A stretch of DNA of 64,000 nucleotides from Nocardiopsis sp. N85 (lineage in GTDB: Bacteria > Actinomycetota > Actinomycetes > Streptosporangiales > Streptosporangiaceae). Below, in pieces: positions 8,205 through 16,369 of this stretch (positions are counted from its first letter, which is position 1; every line of letters starts with the position of its first letter). The position numbers and the translations under genes were made by a program. The notes under the pieces are model-generated. The model saw nothing but the letters and a program-made list of their open reading frames with translations, searched no databases and had not been told where the DNA came from. The stretch is taken from the NCBI RefSeq assembly GCF_028882275.1, contig NZ_JARBUT010000028.1, forward strand, positions 1 to 64,000. The letters run 5' to 3'.

Positions 8205-9410
8205 TCAGGTCAGACGCACCGGCAGGCTCTCCACACCGGAGACGATGATGGACGGCAGCGGCGGCAGATCCTCCACCGGGATCGCCAGATCCAGCTTCGG
8301 GAAGCGTTCGAAGAGGCGCGGTAGGGCCTCGTTCACCTCCATGCGGGCCAGGTTCGCCCCCAGGCAGTAGTGCCGCCCGTGGGAGAAGCCCAGGTGGGAC
8401 GTGTCCTCGCGGGTGATGTCGAACAGGTGCGCGGTGTCGCCGTGGCGGCCCGGGTCGCGACCGGCGGAGGCGTACCCCATCAACAGGGGTTCGCCGGCGG
8501 GGATCGCCACCCCGGCCAGTTCGATGTCCTCGGTGGTGTAGCGCATCGGCACGAACTCGCCCGGACCGTCCCAGCGCAGCACCTCCTCGACCGCCGTGGA
8601 CCACGCGACCTCACCGTTCGTCAGCAGTTCCAGCTGGTCCCGGTGGATGAGCAGGGCCCGCACGGCGTTCGCGATGAGGTTCATCGTGGTCTCGTAGCCG
8701 GCGCTGATGATGAGCACCAGGCTCCAGATCAACTCGTCCTCGCTGAGCCGGTCCTCGTCGTCGCGGGCGGCGATGAGCGCGGAGGTGAGGTCGTCACCGG
8801 GTTCGGCGCGTTTGGCGGCCACCAGGGTGGTGAGGAGCGTCCACATCTCGAAGAACGTGGCCATGGCGGCGTCGGGGGTGATGCTCTGGTCGAAGAACAC
8901 CCCCACCAGCCGGTGCAGCTCCCCCCGGTCCCGCGTCGGCAGTCCGAACAGGTCGCTGATGACCGTCATCGGGAGCGGCTGTGCGAAGTGCGGTTTGAGG
9001 TCGACGACGCCGTCGTTCCGCTCCGCCTCGGCGGCCAGTCCGTCCAGGAGTCCTTCGACGATGCCGACGATGCCCGAGCGCAGGTGCTCGATGCGGCGCG
9101 GGGTGAACGCCTTGGAGACCAGCCTGCGCAACCGGGTGTGCTGCTCCCCGTCGCTGGTGAGCATGTTCTCGGCGATGATCCAGGAGATCAGCGGCCAGTC
9201 CGGCGGGATCTCGCCGGCGTTGAACGCCCTCCAGTGCCTCTTGTCCTTCTGGACCCGGGGATGGGCCAGGGCCTCGGTGACGGCGGCGTGGGTCGTGGCC
9301 GCCCAGGCGACGACGTCGCCGGGGAGGACGACGGGAACGACGGGACCGAGTTCGCGCAGGTGTGCCGTCTGGGCTCTGAGGTTTCCGGGCGCGAGGCGAA
9401 CGGGTTCCAC
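8205..9410 (-). CDS. Cytochrome P450, CYP154-like
   Basis: 401 residues of a soluble bacterial class I P450. The I-helix carries the oxygen-activating SAGYETT, the K-helix has the canonical Glu-x-x-Arg in AVEEVLRWDG, and the heme ligand is Cys349 in FSHGRHYCLG. The N-terminal region (HPRVQKDKRHWRAF, WPLISWI, then a DG-HTRLRRLV block) looks like CYP154 enzymes of streptomycetes, which hydroxylate steroids or macrolides. It starts at GTG 9410 with AAGGA five bases upstream. It lies 61 bp after the other P450 gene on the same strand, so the two are probably cotranscribed. No ferredoxin gene is nearby. Confidence 0.9.
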   Translation of the reverse strand: MEPVRLAPGNLRAQTAHLRELGPVVPVVLPGDVVAWAATTHAAVTEALAHPRVQKDKRHWRAFNAGEIPPDWPLISWIIAENMLTSDGEQHTRLRRLVSKAFTPRRIEHLRSGIVGIVEGLLDGLAAEAERNDGVVDLKPHFAQPLPMTVISDLFGLPTRDRGELHRLVGVFFDQSITPDAAMATFFEMWTLLTTLVAAKRAEPGDDLTSALIAARDDEDRLSEDELIWSLVLIISAGYETTMNLIANAVRALLIHRDQLELLTNGEVAWSTAVEEVLRWDGPGEFVPMRYTTEDIELAGVAIPAGEPLLMGYASAGRDPGRHGDTAHLFDITREDTSHLGFSHGRHYCLGANLARMEVNEALPRLFERFPKLDLAIPVEDLPPLPSIIVSGVESLPVRLT

Positions 9411-9471
9411 GGAGATCCTTCCGCTGAGGGGGTGGGGCGAGGTACGGAGTGGAAGGGCGAGGGCGGCCCGG

Positions 9472-10806
9472 TCACGACCGGCGCAGCAGCCTCACCAGGA
9501 AGTTCGACAGGGACGACAACCCCGAGGCCGCCGGGGTGCGCGGGTCCGGAGCGGTGTCGAAGGCGGCGGGCACGGGTCCGGGGGCGCTCGCGGGGGTCGC
9601 GGGCGGGCGCGGGACGAAGCGGACCGGCAGGGTGACCGGCGCCCAGAACAGGGTGGCGAGCTGCCAGCGCAGTCCCTCCGGGGGGATCGCCAGGGTCGGC
9701 TCGGGCAGCCGTTCGAGGATCCTGCGGGTGGCGATGGTGGCGATCGCGGTCGCCTCGTCCCGGGCCGGGCAGCGGTGGGGGCCGGCGCCCCACGCCACGT
9801 GGGCGCGGTTGGCGCTGTCCTCCATCCGTTCGGCGTTCTCCCGCTGGAAGAAGTGGTTGGCGGCGGCGAAGCCGAGCAGGATCGGCGATCCCGCCTCGAT
9901 GACGCGGCCGTCCTCCAGCGGGACGTCCACGCGCGGATAGATGACCGGGTAGTTGGTGATCGGGGGATCGCGCCACAGCACACGGCCCATCAGGTCGTCG
10001 AGGACGGCGACGGAGGCCCCACCGGCGGTGCGCAGGGCCGGATCTGCGAGCACGGCCCGCAGCGCGGAGTCGATGAGGGCGGCGGTGGGCTCGTTGGCCG
10101 CCGCGATGATGAGGAGGAGCTGCATGATGACCTCCTCGTCCGAGAGCCCGGCACGGTGCCGGATCAGTCGGCTGGTGAGGTCGTCGCCGGGATCGCGGTG
10201 CTTGGCGTCCACCACCTCCGACAGCGCCCGCTCGGCCTCGGCGTTGGAGCGTTCGGCGTCGACGCCGGCCCACAGGTTGCGCATCGCGGTGACGAACCGG
10301 ACCCCCTGGTCCTCGTCCATGCCGAACAGGTCGTTCATGACGAGCAGCGGGATCATGCGCGCGTACTCGTTGAGCAGGTCGGCCTGCCCTCGCTCGCAGA
10401 ACTCGTCGATGAGCCGGTCCGCGTAGCGGGTGGTGATCGCGGCGAGGTGGCCGGCGGTGACCGCGCCGAGGGCGTCGGTGATCGCCCGGCGCAACCGCTG
10501 GTGTTCGACGCCGTCCACGAACAGGGCGTTGGCCCGGGGCGCCATCATCGGCAGCAGGGGGCTGTCGGGGTCGACCCGGCCCTCGTTGAAGTCCCGCCAC
10601 AACCGGGCGTCGTGGCTGAAGGTGGTGGTGTCCCGCGACCAGGAGATGAGGGTGGCGTAGTCGGTGACGAGCCAGCCGCGCACTCCGGGGGCGAGTTCGG
10701 CCGGGATGATCGGCCCGTGTTCGGCGCGCATCTTCGCGTACACCGAGTAGGGGTCGGGGTGCGGTTCGCTCAGGTACAACGCGGCGCGGGGACATCCTGA
10801 AGACAC
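9472..10806 (-). CDS. Degenerate-motif cytochrome P450, CYP157-like
   Basis: 444 residues. The heme-ligand loop is kept (Cys346 in WGAGPHRCPA, with Trp in place of the usual Phe), but other invariant motifs have changed. The I-helix reads AAANEPTA, not AGxDT, and the K-helix segment GRVLWRDPP has no Glu-x-x-Arg. CYP157 enzymes of Streptomyces conservons are known to lack ExxR and to sit beside a CYP154 gene, as here. A C-terminal proline/alanine-rich tail of roughly 45 residues follows the P450 fold. I place the start at GTG 10806, with GAGG upstream; a longer frame to 11061 runs into arginine-rich noise. Confidence 0.85.
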   Translation of the reverse strand: MSSGCPRAALYLSEPHPDPYSVYAKMRAEHGPIIPAELAPGVRGWLVTDYATLISWSRDTTTFSHDARLWRDFNEGRVDPDSPLLPMMAPRANALFVDGVEHQRLRRAITDALGAVTAGHLAAITTRYADRLIDEFCERGQADLLNEYARMIPLLVMNDLFGMDEDQGVRFVTAMRNLWAGVDAERSNAEAERALSEVVDAKHRDPGDDLTSRLIRHRAGLSDEEVIMQLLLIIAAANEPTAALIDSALRAVLADPALRTAGGASVAVLDDLMGRVLWRDPPITNYPVIYPRVDVPLEDGRVIEAGSPILLGFAAANHFFQRENAERMEDSANRAHVAWGAGPHRCPARDEATAIATIATRRILERLPEPTLAIPPEGLRWQLATLFWAPVTLPVRFVPRPPATPASAPGPVPAAFDTAPDPRTPAASGLSSLSNFLVRLLRRS

Positions 10807-11016
10807 GGCGACCTCGGGGAGTGGGGCTACGCGGTCCGGGACACGACGGCTCCGGACGTACTCGGCCCGGAACCGCAACGGGTGCGTGTCCGGGCTCACA
10901 CTAGCGTCATGGATCGCGCGGATGCGAGAACCGGTTCCCCTCCCTCGGGGGATTCGTGGCCCCTGTGGCCATCGTGACCTGGGAGATCGCGACCCCGGCC
11001 GATGTCGGCCACGCGA

Positions 11017-11058
11017 GAGCGCCCGCCCCGGGAGTCGGTTTCGAGGGGGCGGGCGCTC
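11017..11058. terminator. Terminator of the copper operon
   Basis: GC-rich hairpin with arms GAGCGCCCGCCCC and GGGGCGGGCGCTC starting about 30 bp after the copA stop on the minus strand. It separates the copper operon from the P450 pair. Confidence 0.7.
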
Positions 11059-11087
11059 CACGGTGTCCCCGTGCGCGGGGCGGGCGG

Positions 11088-13304
11088 TCAGCGACCGAAG
11101 CGGCGCAGCCTCTGGCTGTTGGTCACCACGAACACACTGGACAGCGCCATGGCGGCACCGGCCAGCATCGGGTTGAGCAGCCCGGCCGCGGCCAGCGGGA
11201 TGGCCGCCGAGTTGTAGGCGAAGGCCCAGAACAGGTTGCCCTTGATGGTGGTCAGGGTACGGCGCGCGAGCCGGACGGCGTCGGCGGCGGACCTCAGATC
11301 ACCCCGGACCAGGGTGAGGTCGGAGGCCTCGATGGCCACGTCCGTGCCGGTGCCCATGGACAGCCCCAGATCGGCCCGGGCCAGCGCGGCGGCGTCGTTG
11401 ACGCCGTCGCCGACCATCGCCACGACGCGGCCCTCGGCCTGGAGTCGTTCGATGACGTCGACCTTGTCCTTGGGCAGGACCTCGGCGATGACCTCGGTGA
11501 TCCCCACCTCCTCGGCGACGGCGCGGGCGACCGCCCCGTCGTCCCCGGTCAGGAGGATCGGTGTGAGGCCCAGTTCCCGGAAGGAGCGGACGGCCTCGGC
11601 GCTGGTGGGCTTGACGGTGTCGGAGACCGCCAGCACGCCCCGGGCGCGGCCGTCCCATCCGACGGCGACGGCGGTACGGCCCAGGTCGCGGGCCTCCTTC
11701 ATCGCCTGGGAGAGGTCCTCCCCCAGCGGCTGGGACCACTCCTCCAGCAGGGAGGGGCGGCCGACCAGGACGGCGTGCCCGTCCACGACCCCTTGGACGC
11801 CCAGGCCTTCCAGGTTGGCGAAGTCCTCGGGGACGGGCAGGGTGCCGTGGGCTGCGGCTCCGGCCGCGATGGCCTTGGCGATGGGGTGCTCGGAGGCGTT
11901 CTCCAGGGCACCGGCCAGGCGCAGGACCTCGGCCTCGTCCTCTCCGTCGGCGGCGACGACCTGTGCCAGCGCCATCGTGCCGGTGGTGACGGTACCGGTC
12001 TTGTCAAGGACGATGGTGTCGATGCGGCGGGTGCTCTCCAGGACCTCCGGGCCCTTGATGAGGATGCCGAGTTGGGCACCGCGCCCGGTACCGACCATCA
12101 GGGCCATCGGGGTGGCCAGGCCCAGAGCGCACGGGCAGGCGATGATGAGGACGGCGACCGCGGCGGTGAGTGCGGCGGTGACGGGCTCGCCGGTGCCGAG
12201 CCAGAAGCCGAGCGTGCCGATCGCGATCATGATGGCGACGGGGACGAACACCCCCGAGACCCGGTCGGCCAGGCGCTGGACCTGTGCCTTGCCGTTCTGC
12301 GCCTCCTCGACCAGACGGGCCATCTGTGCCAGACGCGTGTCGGAACCCACCCGGGTGGCGCGGACGACGAGGCGGCCGCCGGCGTTGACGGTGGCGCCCA
12401 CGACGGCGTCGCCGGGGGCGATCTCCACGGGCACGGACTCACCGGTGAGCATGCTCATGTCGACGGCGGAGGTGCCGGTCCGGACGACGCCGTCGGTGGC
12501 GATCTTCTCGCCGGGGCGCACGACGAACCGGTCGCCCACCGCGAGTTCGTCGACGGGGATCCGGACCTCGCGGTCGCCGCGCAGGACGGCGACCTCCTTG
12601 GCGCCCAGCTCCATGAGGGCCTTGATGGCGGTGCCGGCCCGGCGTTTGGCACGGGCCTCGAAGTACTTGCCGAGGAGGATGAAGGAGGTGACGCCGGCGG
12701 CGACCTCCAGGTAGATGTCGGCGGAACCGTCGGTGCGTGCGATCGTCAGCTCGAAGGCGTGCGTCATGCCCGGTTCGCCGGCGGTGCCCAGGAACAGGGC
12801 GTACAGGGACCACAGGAAAGCGGCGGACACGCCCAGGGAGACGAGGGTGTCCATGGTGGCGGTGCCCAGGCGCAGGTTCTTCCAGGCGGCGGTGTGGAAG
12901 GGCAGGGCGCCCCAGACGACGACCGGCGCGGCCAGGGTGAGCGAGGCCCACTGCCAGTGGGTGAACTGGAGCACGGGGAACATCGCCATGGCGATGACGG
13001 GCACCGACAGGATCAGTGAGACGACGGCGCGGTCGCGCAGCGCCCGGGTGGGGTCCTCGGGTCCATCGTCACCCGGGGGTCGCTCCTTCCTCCGGGGCAC
13101 GGTGGCGGTGTAACCGGCCTTCTCGACCTGGGCGATGAGGTCATCGACGGCGACGGGAGCGCCCTCGAAGGCGACCCTGGCCTTCTCGGTGGCGAAGTTG
13201 ACGGTGGCGGTGACGCCGTCGATCCGGTTGAGGCGCTTTTCGACACGGTTGGCACAGGCGGCGCAGGTCATGCCGCCGATGGCCAGTTCGACGGGGGTGC
13301 TCAT
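11088..13304 (-). CDS. copA: Copper-exporting P-type ATPase
   Basis: 738 residues. One N-terminal heavy-metal-associated domain carries GGMTCAACANRVEK. Eight membrane helices follow, with the metal-channel motif CPC in IIACPCALGLATP, phosphorylation site DKTGTVTTG, and the actuator motif TGES. The enzyme pumps Cu(I) out of the cytoplasm using ATP. The ATG at 13304 gives a natural N-terminus just before the HMA domain and overlaps the stop of the small membrane protein gene by 4 nt (ATGA). Operon order is copZ, small membrane protein, copA, behind two CsoR-type palindromes. Confidence 0.95.
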   Translation of the reverse strand: MSTPVELAIGGMTCAACANRVEKRLNRIDGVTATVNFATEKARVAFEGAPVAVDDLIAQVEKAGYTATVPRRKERPPGDDGPEDPTRALRDRAVVSLILSVPVIAMAMFPVLQFTHWQWASLTLAAPVVVWGALPFHTAAWKNLRLGTATMDTLVSLGVSAAFLWSLYALFLGTAGEPGMTHAFELTIARTDGSADIYLEVAAGVTSFILLGKYFEARAKRRAGTAIKALMELGAKEVAVLRGDREVRIPVDELAVGDRFVVRPGEKIATDGVVRTGTSAVDMSMLTGESVPVEIAPGDAVVGATVNAGGRLVVRATRVGSDTRLAQMARLVEEAQNGKAQVQRLADRVSGVFVPVAIMIAIGTLGFWLGTGEPVTAALTAAVAVLIIACPCALGLATPMALMVGTGRGAQLGILIKGPEVLESTRRIDTIVLDKTGTVTTGTMALAQVVAADGEDEAEVLRLAGALENASEHPIAKAIAAGAAAHGTLPVPEDFANLEGLGVQGVVDGHAVLVGRPSLLEEWSQPLGEDLSQAMKEARDLGRTAVAVGWDGRARGVLAVSDTVKPTSAEAVRSFRELGLTPILLTGDDGAVARAVAEEVGITEVIAEVLPKDKVDVIERLQAEGRVVAMVGDGVNDAAALARADLGLSMGTGTDVAIEASDLTLVRGDLRSAADAVRLARRTLTTIKGNLFWAFAYNSAAIPLAAAGLLNPMLAGAAMALSSVFVVTNSQRLRRFGR

Positions 13305-13492
13305 CCGTCGTGCTCCTCTCCGTCGTGGTCCGCGTCCCGGGGATCGGGGTGATCGCCTCCGCCGGTGGTCTCCTCCACGTGGTCCTGCTGTGCGGGGAGG
13401 ACGGGGCCGACCCATGAGCCGACCCCGAACATCGCGGCGAACACGACCACGAGGCCGAGGGCGTAGAGCCCGAGCTTCGTGATCACTCTCAT
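13301..13492 (-). CDS. Small single-span membrane protein in copper operon
   Basis: 63 residues. Residues 1-30 form a hydrophobic helix (LGLYALGLVVVFAAMFGVGS). The tail is His/Asp-rich (DHVEE, HPDPRDADHDGEEHDG), a composition typical of metal-binding ends. It lies between copZ and copA, one base after the copZ stop and with a 4-nt overlap into copA, so it is translated as part of the copper operon. Similar small proteins occur between copZ and copA in many actinomycetes; function is not established. A role in binding copper at the outer face of the membrane is a guess from the acidic-histidine tail. Confidence 0.82.
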   Translation of the reverse strand: MRVITKLGLYALGLVVVFAAMFGVGSWVGPVLPAQQDHVEETTGGGDHPDPRDADHDGEEHDG

Positions 13493-13493
13493 C

Positions 13494-13709
13494 TCAGTCA
13501 CGCACCTCGTAGCCGGCCTCGTCGATGGCGGCGCGCACGGCGGCGTCGTCCACGGGACCCTCGCCGATCACGGTCACCCGCTTGGCGCCGAGGTCCACCT
13601 GCACCTCGGTGACGCCGGTGACCCCGCCGACCTCCTGGGTGACGGAGTTGACGCAGTGACCGCAGCTCATGCCGTCAACGGTGTAAACAGCGGTGGTCGT
13701 GGTGGCCAT
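13494..13709 (-). CDS. copZ: Copper chaperone, HMA-domain
   Basis: 71 residues comprising a single heavy-metal-associated fold. Cys16 and Cys19 in GMSCGHC bind Cu(I) and hand it to the CopA ATPase. The ATG at 13709 follows CAGGAGACGA, an ideal Shine-Dalgarno. First gene of the copper operon; a CsoR-type palindrome lies 44 bp upstream of its start codon. The protein is cytoplasmic. Confidence is high since the ATPase is two genes downstream. Confidence 0.94.
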   Translation of the reverse strand: MATTTTAVYTVDGMSCGHCVNSVTQEVGGVTGVTEVQVDLGAKRVTVIGEGPVDDAAVRAAIDEAGYEVRD

Positions 13710-13752
13710 TTCGTCTCCTGTAGTGACGTGTGACTGTTCCGGCACGACCGAC

Positions 13753-13770
13753 TATACCCCTAGGGGGTAT
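13753..13770. promoter_or_regulatory. CsoR-type operator upstream of copZ
   Basis: The palindrome TATACCCCTAGGGGGTAT matches the pseudo-palindromic ATACCCC/GGGGTAT sites bound by the copper-sensing repressor CsoR. It sits at the expected promoter position of the copZ-copA operon. In CsoR systems Cu(I) releases the repressor and the operon is induced. No csoR gene is visible in this window. Confidence 0.82.
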
Positions 13771-13818
13771 GAGAGCGTCAAGCGTCCCCACCTCCGGACA
13801 CCGTGTCCCCTCTCACAT

Positions 13819-13833
13819 TACCCCAGGGGGGTA
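13819..13833. promoter_or_regulatory. Second CsoR-like site
   Basis: TACCCCAGGGGGGTA, a second near-palindrome of the same type about 50 bp upstream of the first. It could allow cooperative CsoR binding or be the relic of a divergent promoter. No gene starts from it on the plus strand. Confidence 0.55.
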
Positions 13834-13860
13834 CCCCGCTCTCGGACGAGGCCCGTGGAA

Positions 13861-13905
13861 CACGCGGGCGCCACGGCCCCCACCGGGGACCGTGGCGCCC
13901 GCGTG
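13861..13905. terminator. Hairpin terminator after GNAT gene
   Basis: Perfect 16-bp inverted repeat (CACGCGGGCGCCACGG and its complement at 13890-13905) around a 13-nt loop. It lies about 40 bp past the stop of the minus-strand acetyltransferase and insulates it from the copper operon promoter. Confidence 0.85.
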
Positions 13906-13946
13906 AGCGCTCCCACCGCGCGACCGCGCCGGCGGGACCGCCTCGA

Positions 13947-14546
13947 CTACTCCTGCTTCAGCTCCAACCGGGCGATGGTGCGCTCACTGGTGTGGTGGTC
14001 CACCAGGGTGAACCCCGCCCGCCGGAACATCTCCACCGTCCCGGCGTAGACCTCCGCGCTGGGCGCGCGACCGCCGGCCGTGTCCACCGGATACGCCTCC
14101 AGCACCCGCGCCCCCTGCGCCCGCGCGTACTCGATCGCCCCGTCCAACAGTCGACTCCCGAGCCCTCGGCGCCGGCGGCGCGGCGGCAGCCAGAAGCACA
14201 CCAGGGCCCACACCCCCGGCTCGGCGGGATCGGCGGGGCGCAGGGTCCGCGAACGGGCCAGGCGGACGTAGTCCCCCCGGGGCGCCACCGACACCCAGCC
14301 GCACGGCCCCTCCTCGTCGTAGGCGATCAGCCCCGGCACCCGGCCGTCGAGGGTGAGGCGACGCAGCTCGTCCTTGTTGTCCGACCCGCGTCTGGGCCGC
14401 TCGCACGTGGTGCTCTCCGTGTAGTCCTTGGCCCGCCTGCGGAAGAAGGTGCACCAACAGTGACCGTAGGCTCCGGTGGGTCCGAACAGGTTCTCCAGGT
14501 CGTTCCACCGCTCGGCGGTGGCGGGCTCGATGGAGACGATGGGCAT
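13947..14546 (-). CDS. GNAT family N-acetyltransferase
   Basis: 199 residues with the GNAT core. The acetyl-CoA-binding motif A is RRRRRGLGSRLLDGAIEYAR (R/Q-x-x-G-x-G/A type), followed by a central beta strand and EMFRRAGFTLV as motif B. The N-terminal half holds paired aromatic/Cys residues (AYGHCWCTFFRR), as in a subgroup of actinobacterial GNATs of unknown substrate. The ATG at 14546 follows GAGGGAGCC. Single-gene unit bounded by a strong terminator. The substrate is unknown. Confidence 0.88.
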   Translation of the reverse strand: MPIVSIEPATAERWNDLENLFGPTGAYGHCWCTFFRRRAKDYTESTTCERPRRGSDNKDELRRLTLDGRVPGLIAYDEEGPCGWVSVAPRGDYVRLARSRTLRPADPAEPGVWALVCFWLPPRRRRRGLGSRLLDGAIEYARAQGARVLEAYPVDTAGGRAPSAEVYAGTVEMFRRAGFTLVDHHTSERTIARLELKQE

Positions 14547-14747
14547 GGGGGGCTCCCTCTCGGTCACAGTGGCCGCCACGACTGTGATCCAGAACACTAG
14601 CGGTGATTCGCCGTGACGGAAAGAACACGGATGCAATCACATGCACGCTTTCTCGACGAACATCCCGAAAGTGCCCTGGTGTCCCCCTCGTCCCGACGGT
14701 CGCGAAGGGGCGACCGTCGGAACACGTTACGGGTCAGGCGATCCCGC

Positions 14748-15029
14748 TCACTGAACGAGGTCGGCGTACTCCGTGTTCTTGGCGATGTACGCCCGCGCGT
14801 AAGGGCAGATCGGCATCACCTTCAGCCCTTTCGCCCGCACGTCCTCCAGCGAGCGGCGCATCAGCTCGGCGGCCACCCCGCGCCCCTGGTGGGCGGGGTC
14901 CACCTCGACATGCGGAAGCGCCAGCACGCCCTCTTCCAAGCGGTGGTAGGCCGAGAAGCCGACCACCTTCCCGTCGACGCTGACCTCGTAACGCGAGCGG
15001 TCCGGAACGTCGACGACCGTCAGGTCCAT
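14748..15029 (-). CDS. Small GNAT-like acetyltransferase
   Basis: 93 residues, a minimal GNAT domain of the Gcn5-related YjdJ type (PF14542). It has VGFSAYHR, then VEVDPAHQGRGVAAELMRRS, the acetyl-CoA loop, and PICPYARAYIAKNTEYADLV, a C-terminal signature of this subfamily. Such small GNATs carry out undetermined acetylations. Start at ATG 15029. It stands alone, about 200 bp upstream of the other GNAT gene on the same strand; whether they are cotranscribed is uncertain. Confidence 0.88.
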   Translation of the reverse strand: MDLTVVDVPDRSRYEVSVDGKVVGFSAYHRLEEGVLALPHVEVDPAHQGRGVAAELMRRSLEDVRAKGLKVMPICPYARAYIAKNTEYADLVQ

Positions 15030-15526
15030 GGCTCTCCCTCACTCATGTGCGCCTTGTGCACACACCTCACGAATGCCACTTTCCCACCCGGACCCCCCGC
15101 CCACACCTGCCGCTTCGCCCCGAACACACGAAGGGCCGCGGTCGCCCGCGGCCCCGCACGACGCCATCAGGCCCCGGAACGGCCCCCCTGGTAAGGATCG
15201 GTGTCGTTCCACTCTTCGAGGGAGAACGGTGGGAAGAGCTCCATGGCGACCGTCTCCTCGTCGAAAGGTCGGCTGCGGGGCCCGCCCGCCGTCCGGAACG
15301 GGCTACCGGTCCCGTCGGCCCGTGTCGACGGGGCGCGGGCCCCGGGTGCGACGGACGGCGTGGGACCGGAAGAGGTGGCCGACCGGAGCCCTGAGGACGT
15401 GCACGATTCGAGTGAACGGCGACCAGGACGAACGGCGCCACCCCAGGAGCGCGTGCCATCGCTACGGGGCCTGGGCGGCGGCCCTCGCGGCGATGTCCGG
15501 GCGAAGGATCCGGATGGGCCGCCCGT
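15030..15526. other. Intergenic region with a hairpin
   Basis: No convincing gene. The small frames on either strand have arginine/proline-rich translations typical of random GC-rich sequence. A hairpin at 15133-15153 (GGGCCGCGG, loop, CCCGCGGCCC) could be a terminator. If narJ once belonged to a narGHJI operon, narI would lie here; no membrane-protein frame is present. Confidence 0.6.
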
Positions 15527-16369
15527 TCACCGCGCGTTCCCGTCGCGGTCGATCCCCTCGGCGCCCGTCCACCCGGAGTCGTCCGGCCCCCCGGCGGCGC
15601 GTGGGCGCGGCACCTCGGGACCGTGATCGCGGCCGCCGCCCATCGGCGGCGTGCGGCGGACCCCGTAGGGTCCCAGGCCGACCTCCTCGGCCGGGGGTCC
15701 CTGCGCGGGCGGGCGGCGCATCGCCTCCCCGTCGTCCGCGCTCCGCGGCGGCAGGGTCCACCGGACCGCGTTCACGACCAGGGTGTACGGCGTCCCGTAC
15801 CCTTCCAGCCCGGCGGCCAGCAGGTCCAGTCCGGGTCGCAGGCGCGACAGCAGTGCCCCGCCCCGGCGGGCGTCGCCGCGCGCGGCGAACTCCAGCACCA
15901 CCGCCAGGTGATCGGGCGGCTCACCGGCGGAGACGTCCCAGCCCGCCTCCCGGTAGAGGGCCTCGATCTCGGCCAGGGCCCGGCCACGCCGACGGGTGTC
16001 CCCGCCGGTGTGGTAGGTCATGTACGGCGATCTGCCCTGACGCGGGTCGAACACGTCGACGTGGTGCCGGCACAGATCGACCTCGGGTGTGACGGAGGCG
16101 TAGACGCAGAACTCCCGGAGTGCGTCGTGGACCGCCCCCGGGGGCAGTTCCGCGATGGCCCGGGCCACCAGCGGCAGCCTCTCGAAGAAGACGTGGTCGG
16201 GGTAACCGAGCAGGACGGACGCCACCTGGTGGGTGACCGCCCCGCGGTGGGCACGCCGGGCGGACCGGCTCGTGTCGAGCCAGCCGGTCCGGGTCGACCC
16301 GGTGGTCGACCCGGTATCGGTGGCCGGCACGGCGTCCTCCGCCCCGGACCGGTCGGTTGTGGTCCTCAT
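15527..16369 (-). CDS. narJ: Nitrate reductase assembly chaperone NarJ, orphan
   Basis: 280 residues. The central helical part carries the NarJ/TorD-type signatures LLGYPD, REFCVYA, DLCRHHVDVFDPRQGRSPY and THYT-like TYHTGGDTRRRG, then PDHLAVVLEFAA. NarJ delivers the molybdenum cofactor to NarG before membrane attachment. Start at ATG 16369, six bases after GAGGAGG; the first 50 residues are low-complexity. The C-terminal 60 residues are proline/arginine-rich and probably not part of the fold. The gene is alone: no narG, narH or narI neighbours are in the window. It may serve a NarGH elsewhere or be a relic. Confidence 0.88.
   Translation of the reverse strand: MRTTTDRSGAEDAVPATDTGSTTGSTRTGWLDTSRSARRAHRGAVTHQVASVLLGYPDHVFFERLPLVARAIAELPPGAVHDALREFCVYASVTPEVDLCRHHVDVFDPRQGRSPYMTYHTGGDTRRRGRALAEIEALYREAGWDVSAGEPPDHLAVVLEFAARGDARRGGALLSRLRPGLDLLAAGLEGYGTPYTLVVNAVRWTLPPRSADDGEAMRRPPAQGPPAEEVGLGPYGVRRTPPMGGGRDHGPEVPRPRAAGGPDDSGWTGAEGIDRDGNAR

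Noticed and set aside
8370..10800. Long plus-strand frames opposite the two P450 genes
   Set aside because: Shadow frames; the minus-strand proteins carry complete P450 motifs and proper starts.
10956..13019. 687-codon open frame on the plus strand opposite copA
   Set aside because: It is the mirror image of copA in a GC-rich genome; its translation is Gly/His/Asp-rich with no domain.
13753..13833. The two GC palindromes as a transcription terminator
   Set aside because: Their ATACCCC/GGGGTAT sequence and position ahead of copZ fit CsoR operators better than a terminator.
15201..15626. 141-codon plus frame overlapping the narJ end
   Set aside because: Random-like composition, antisense to narJ's C-terminus.
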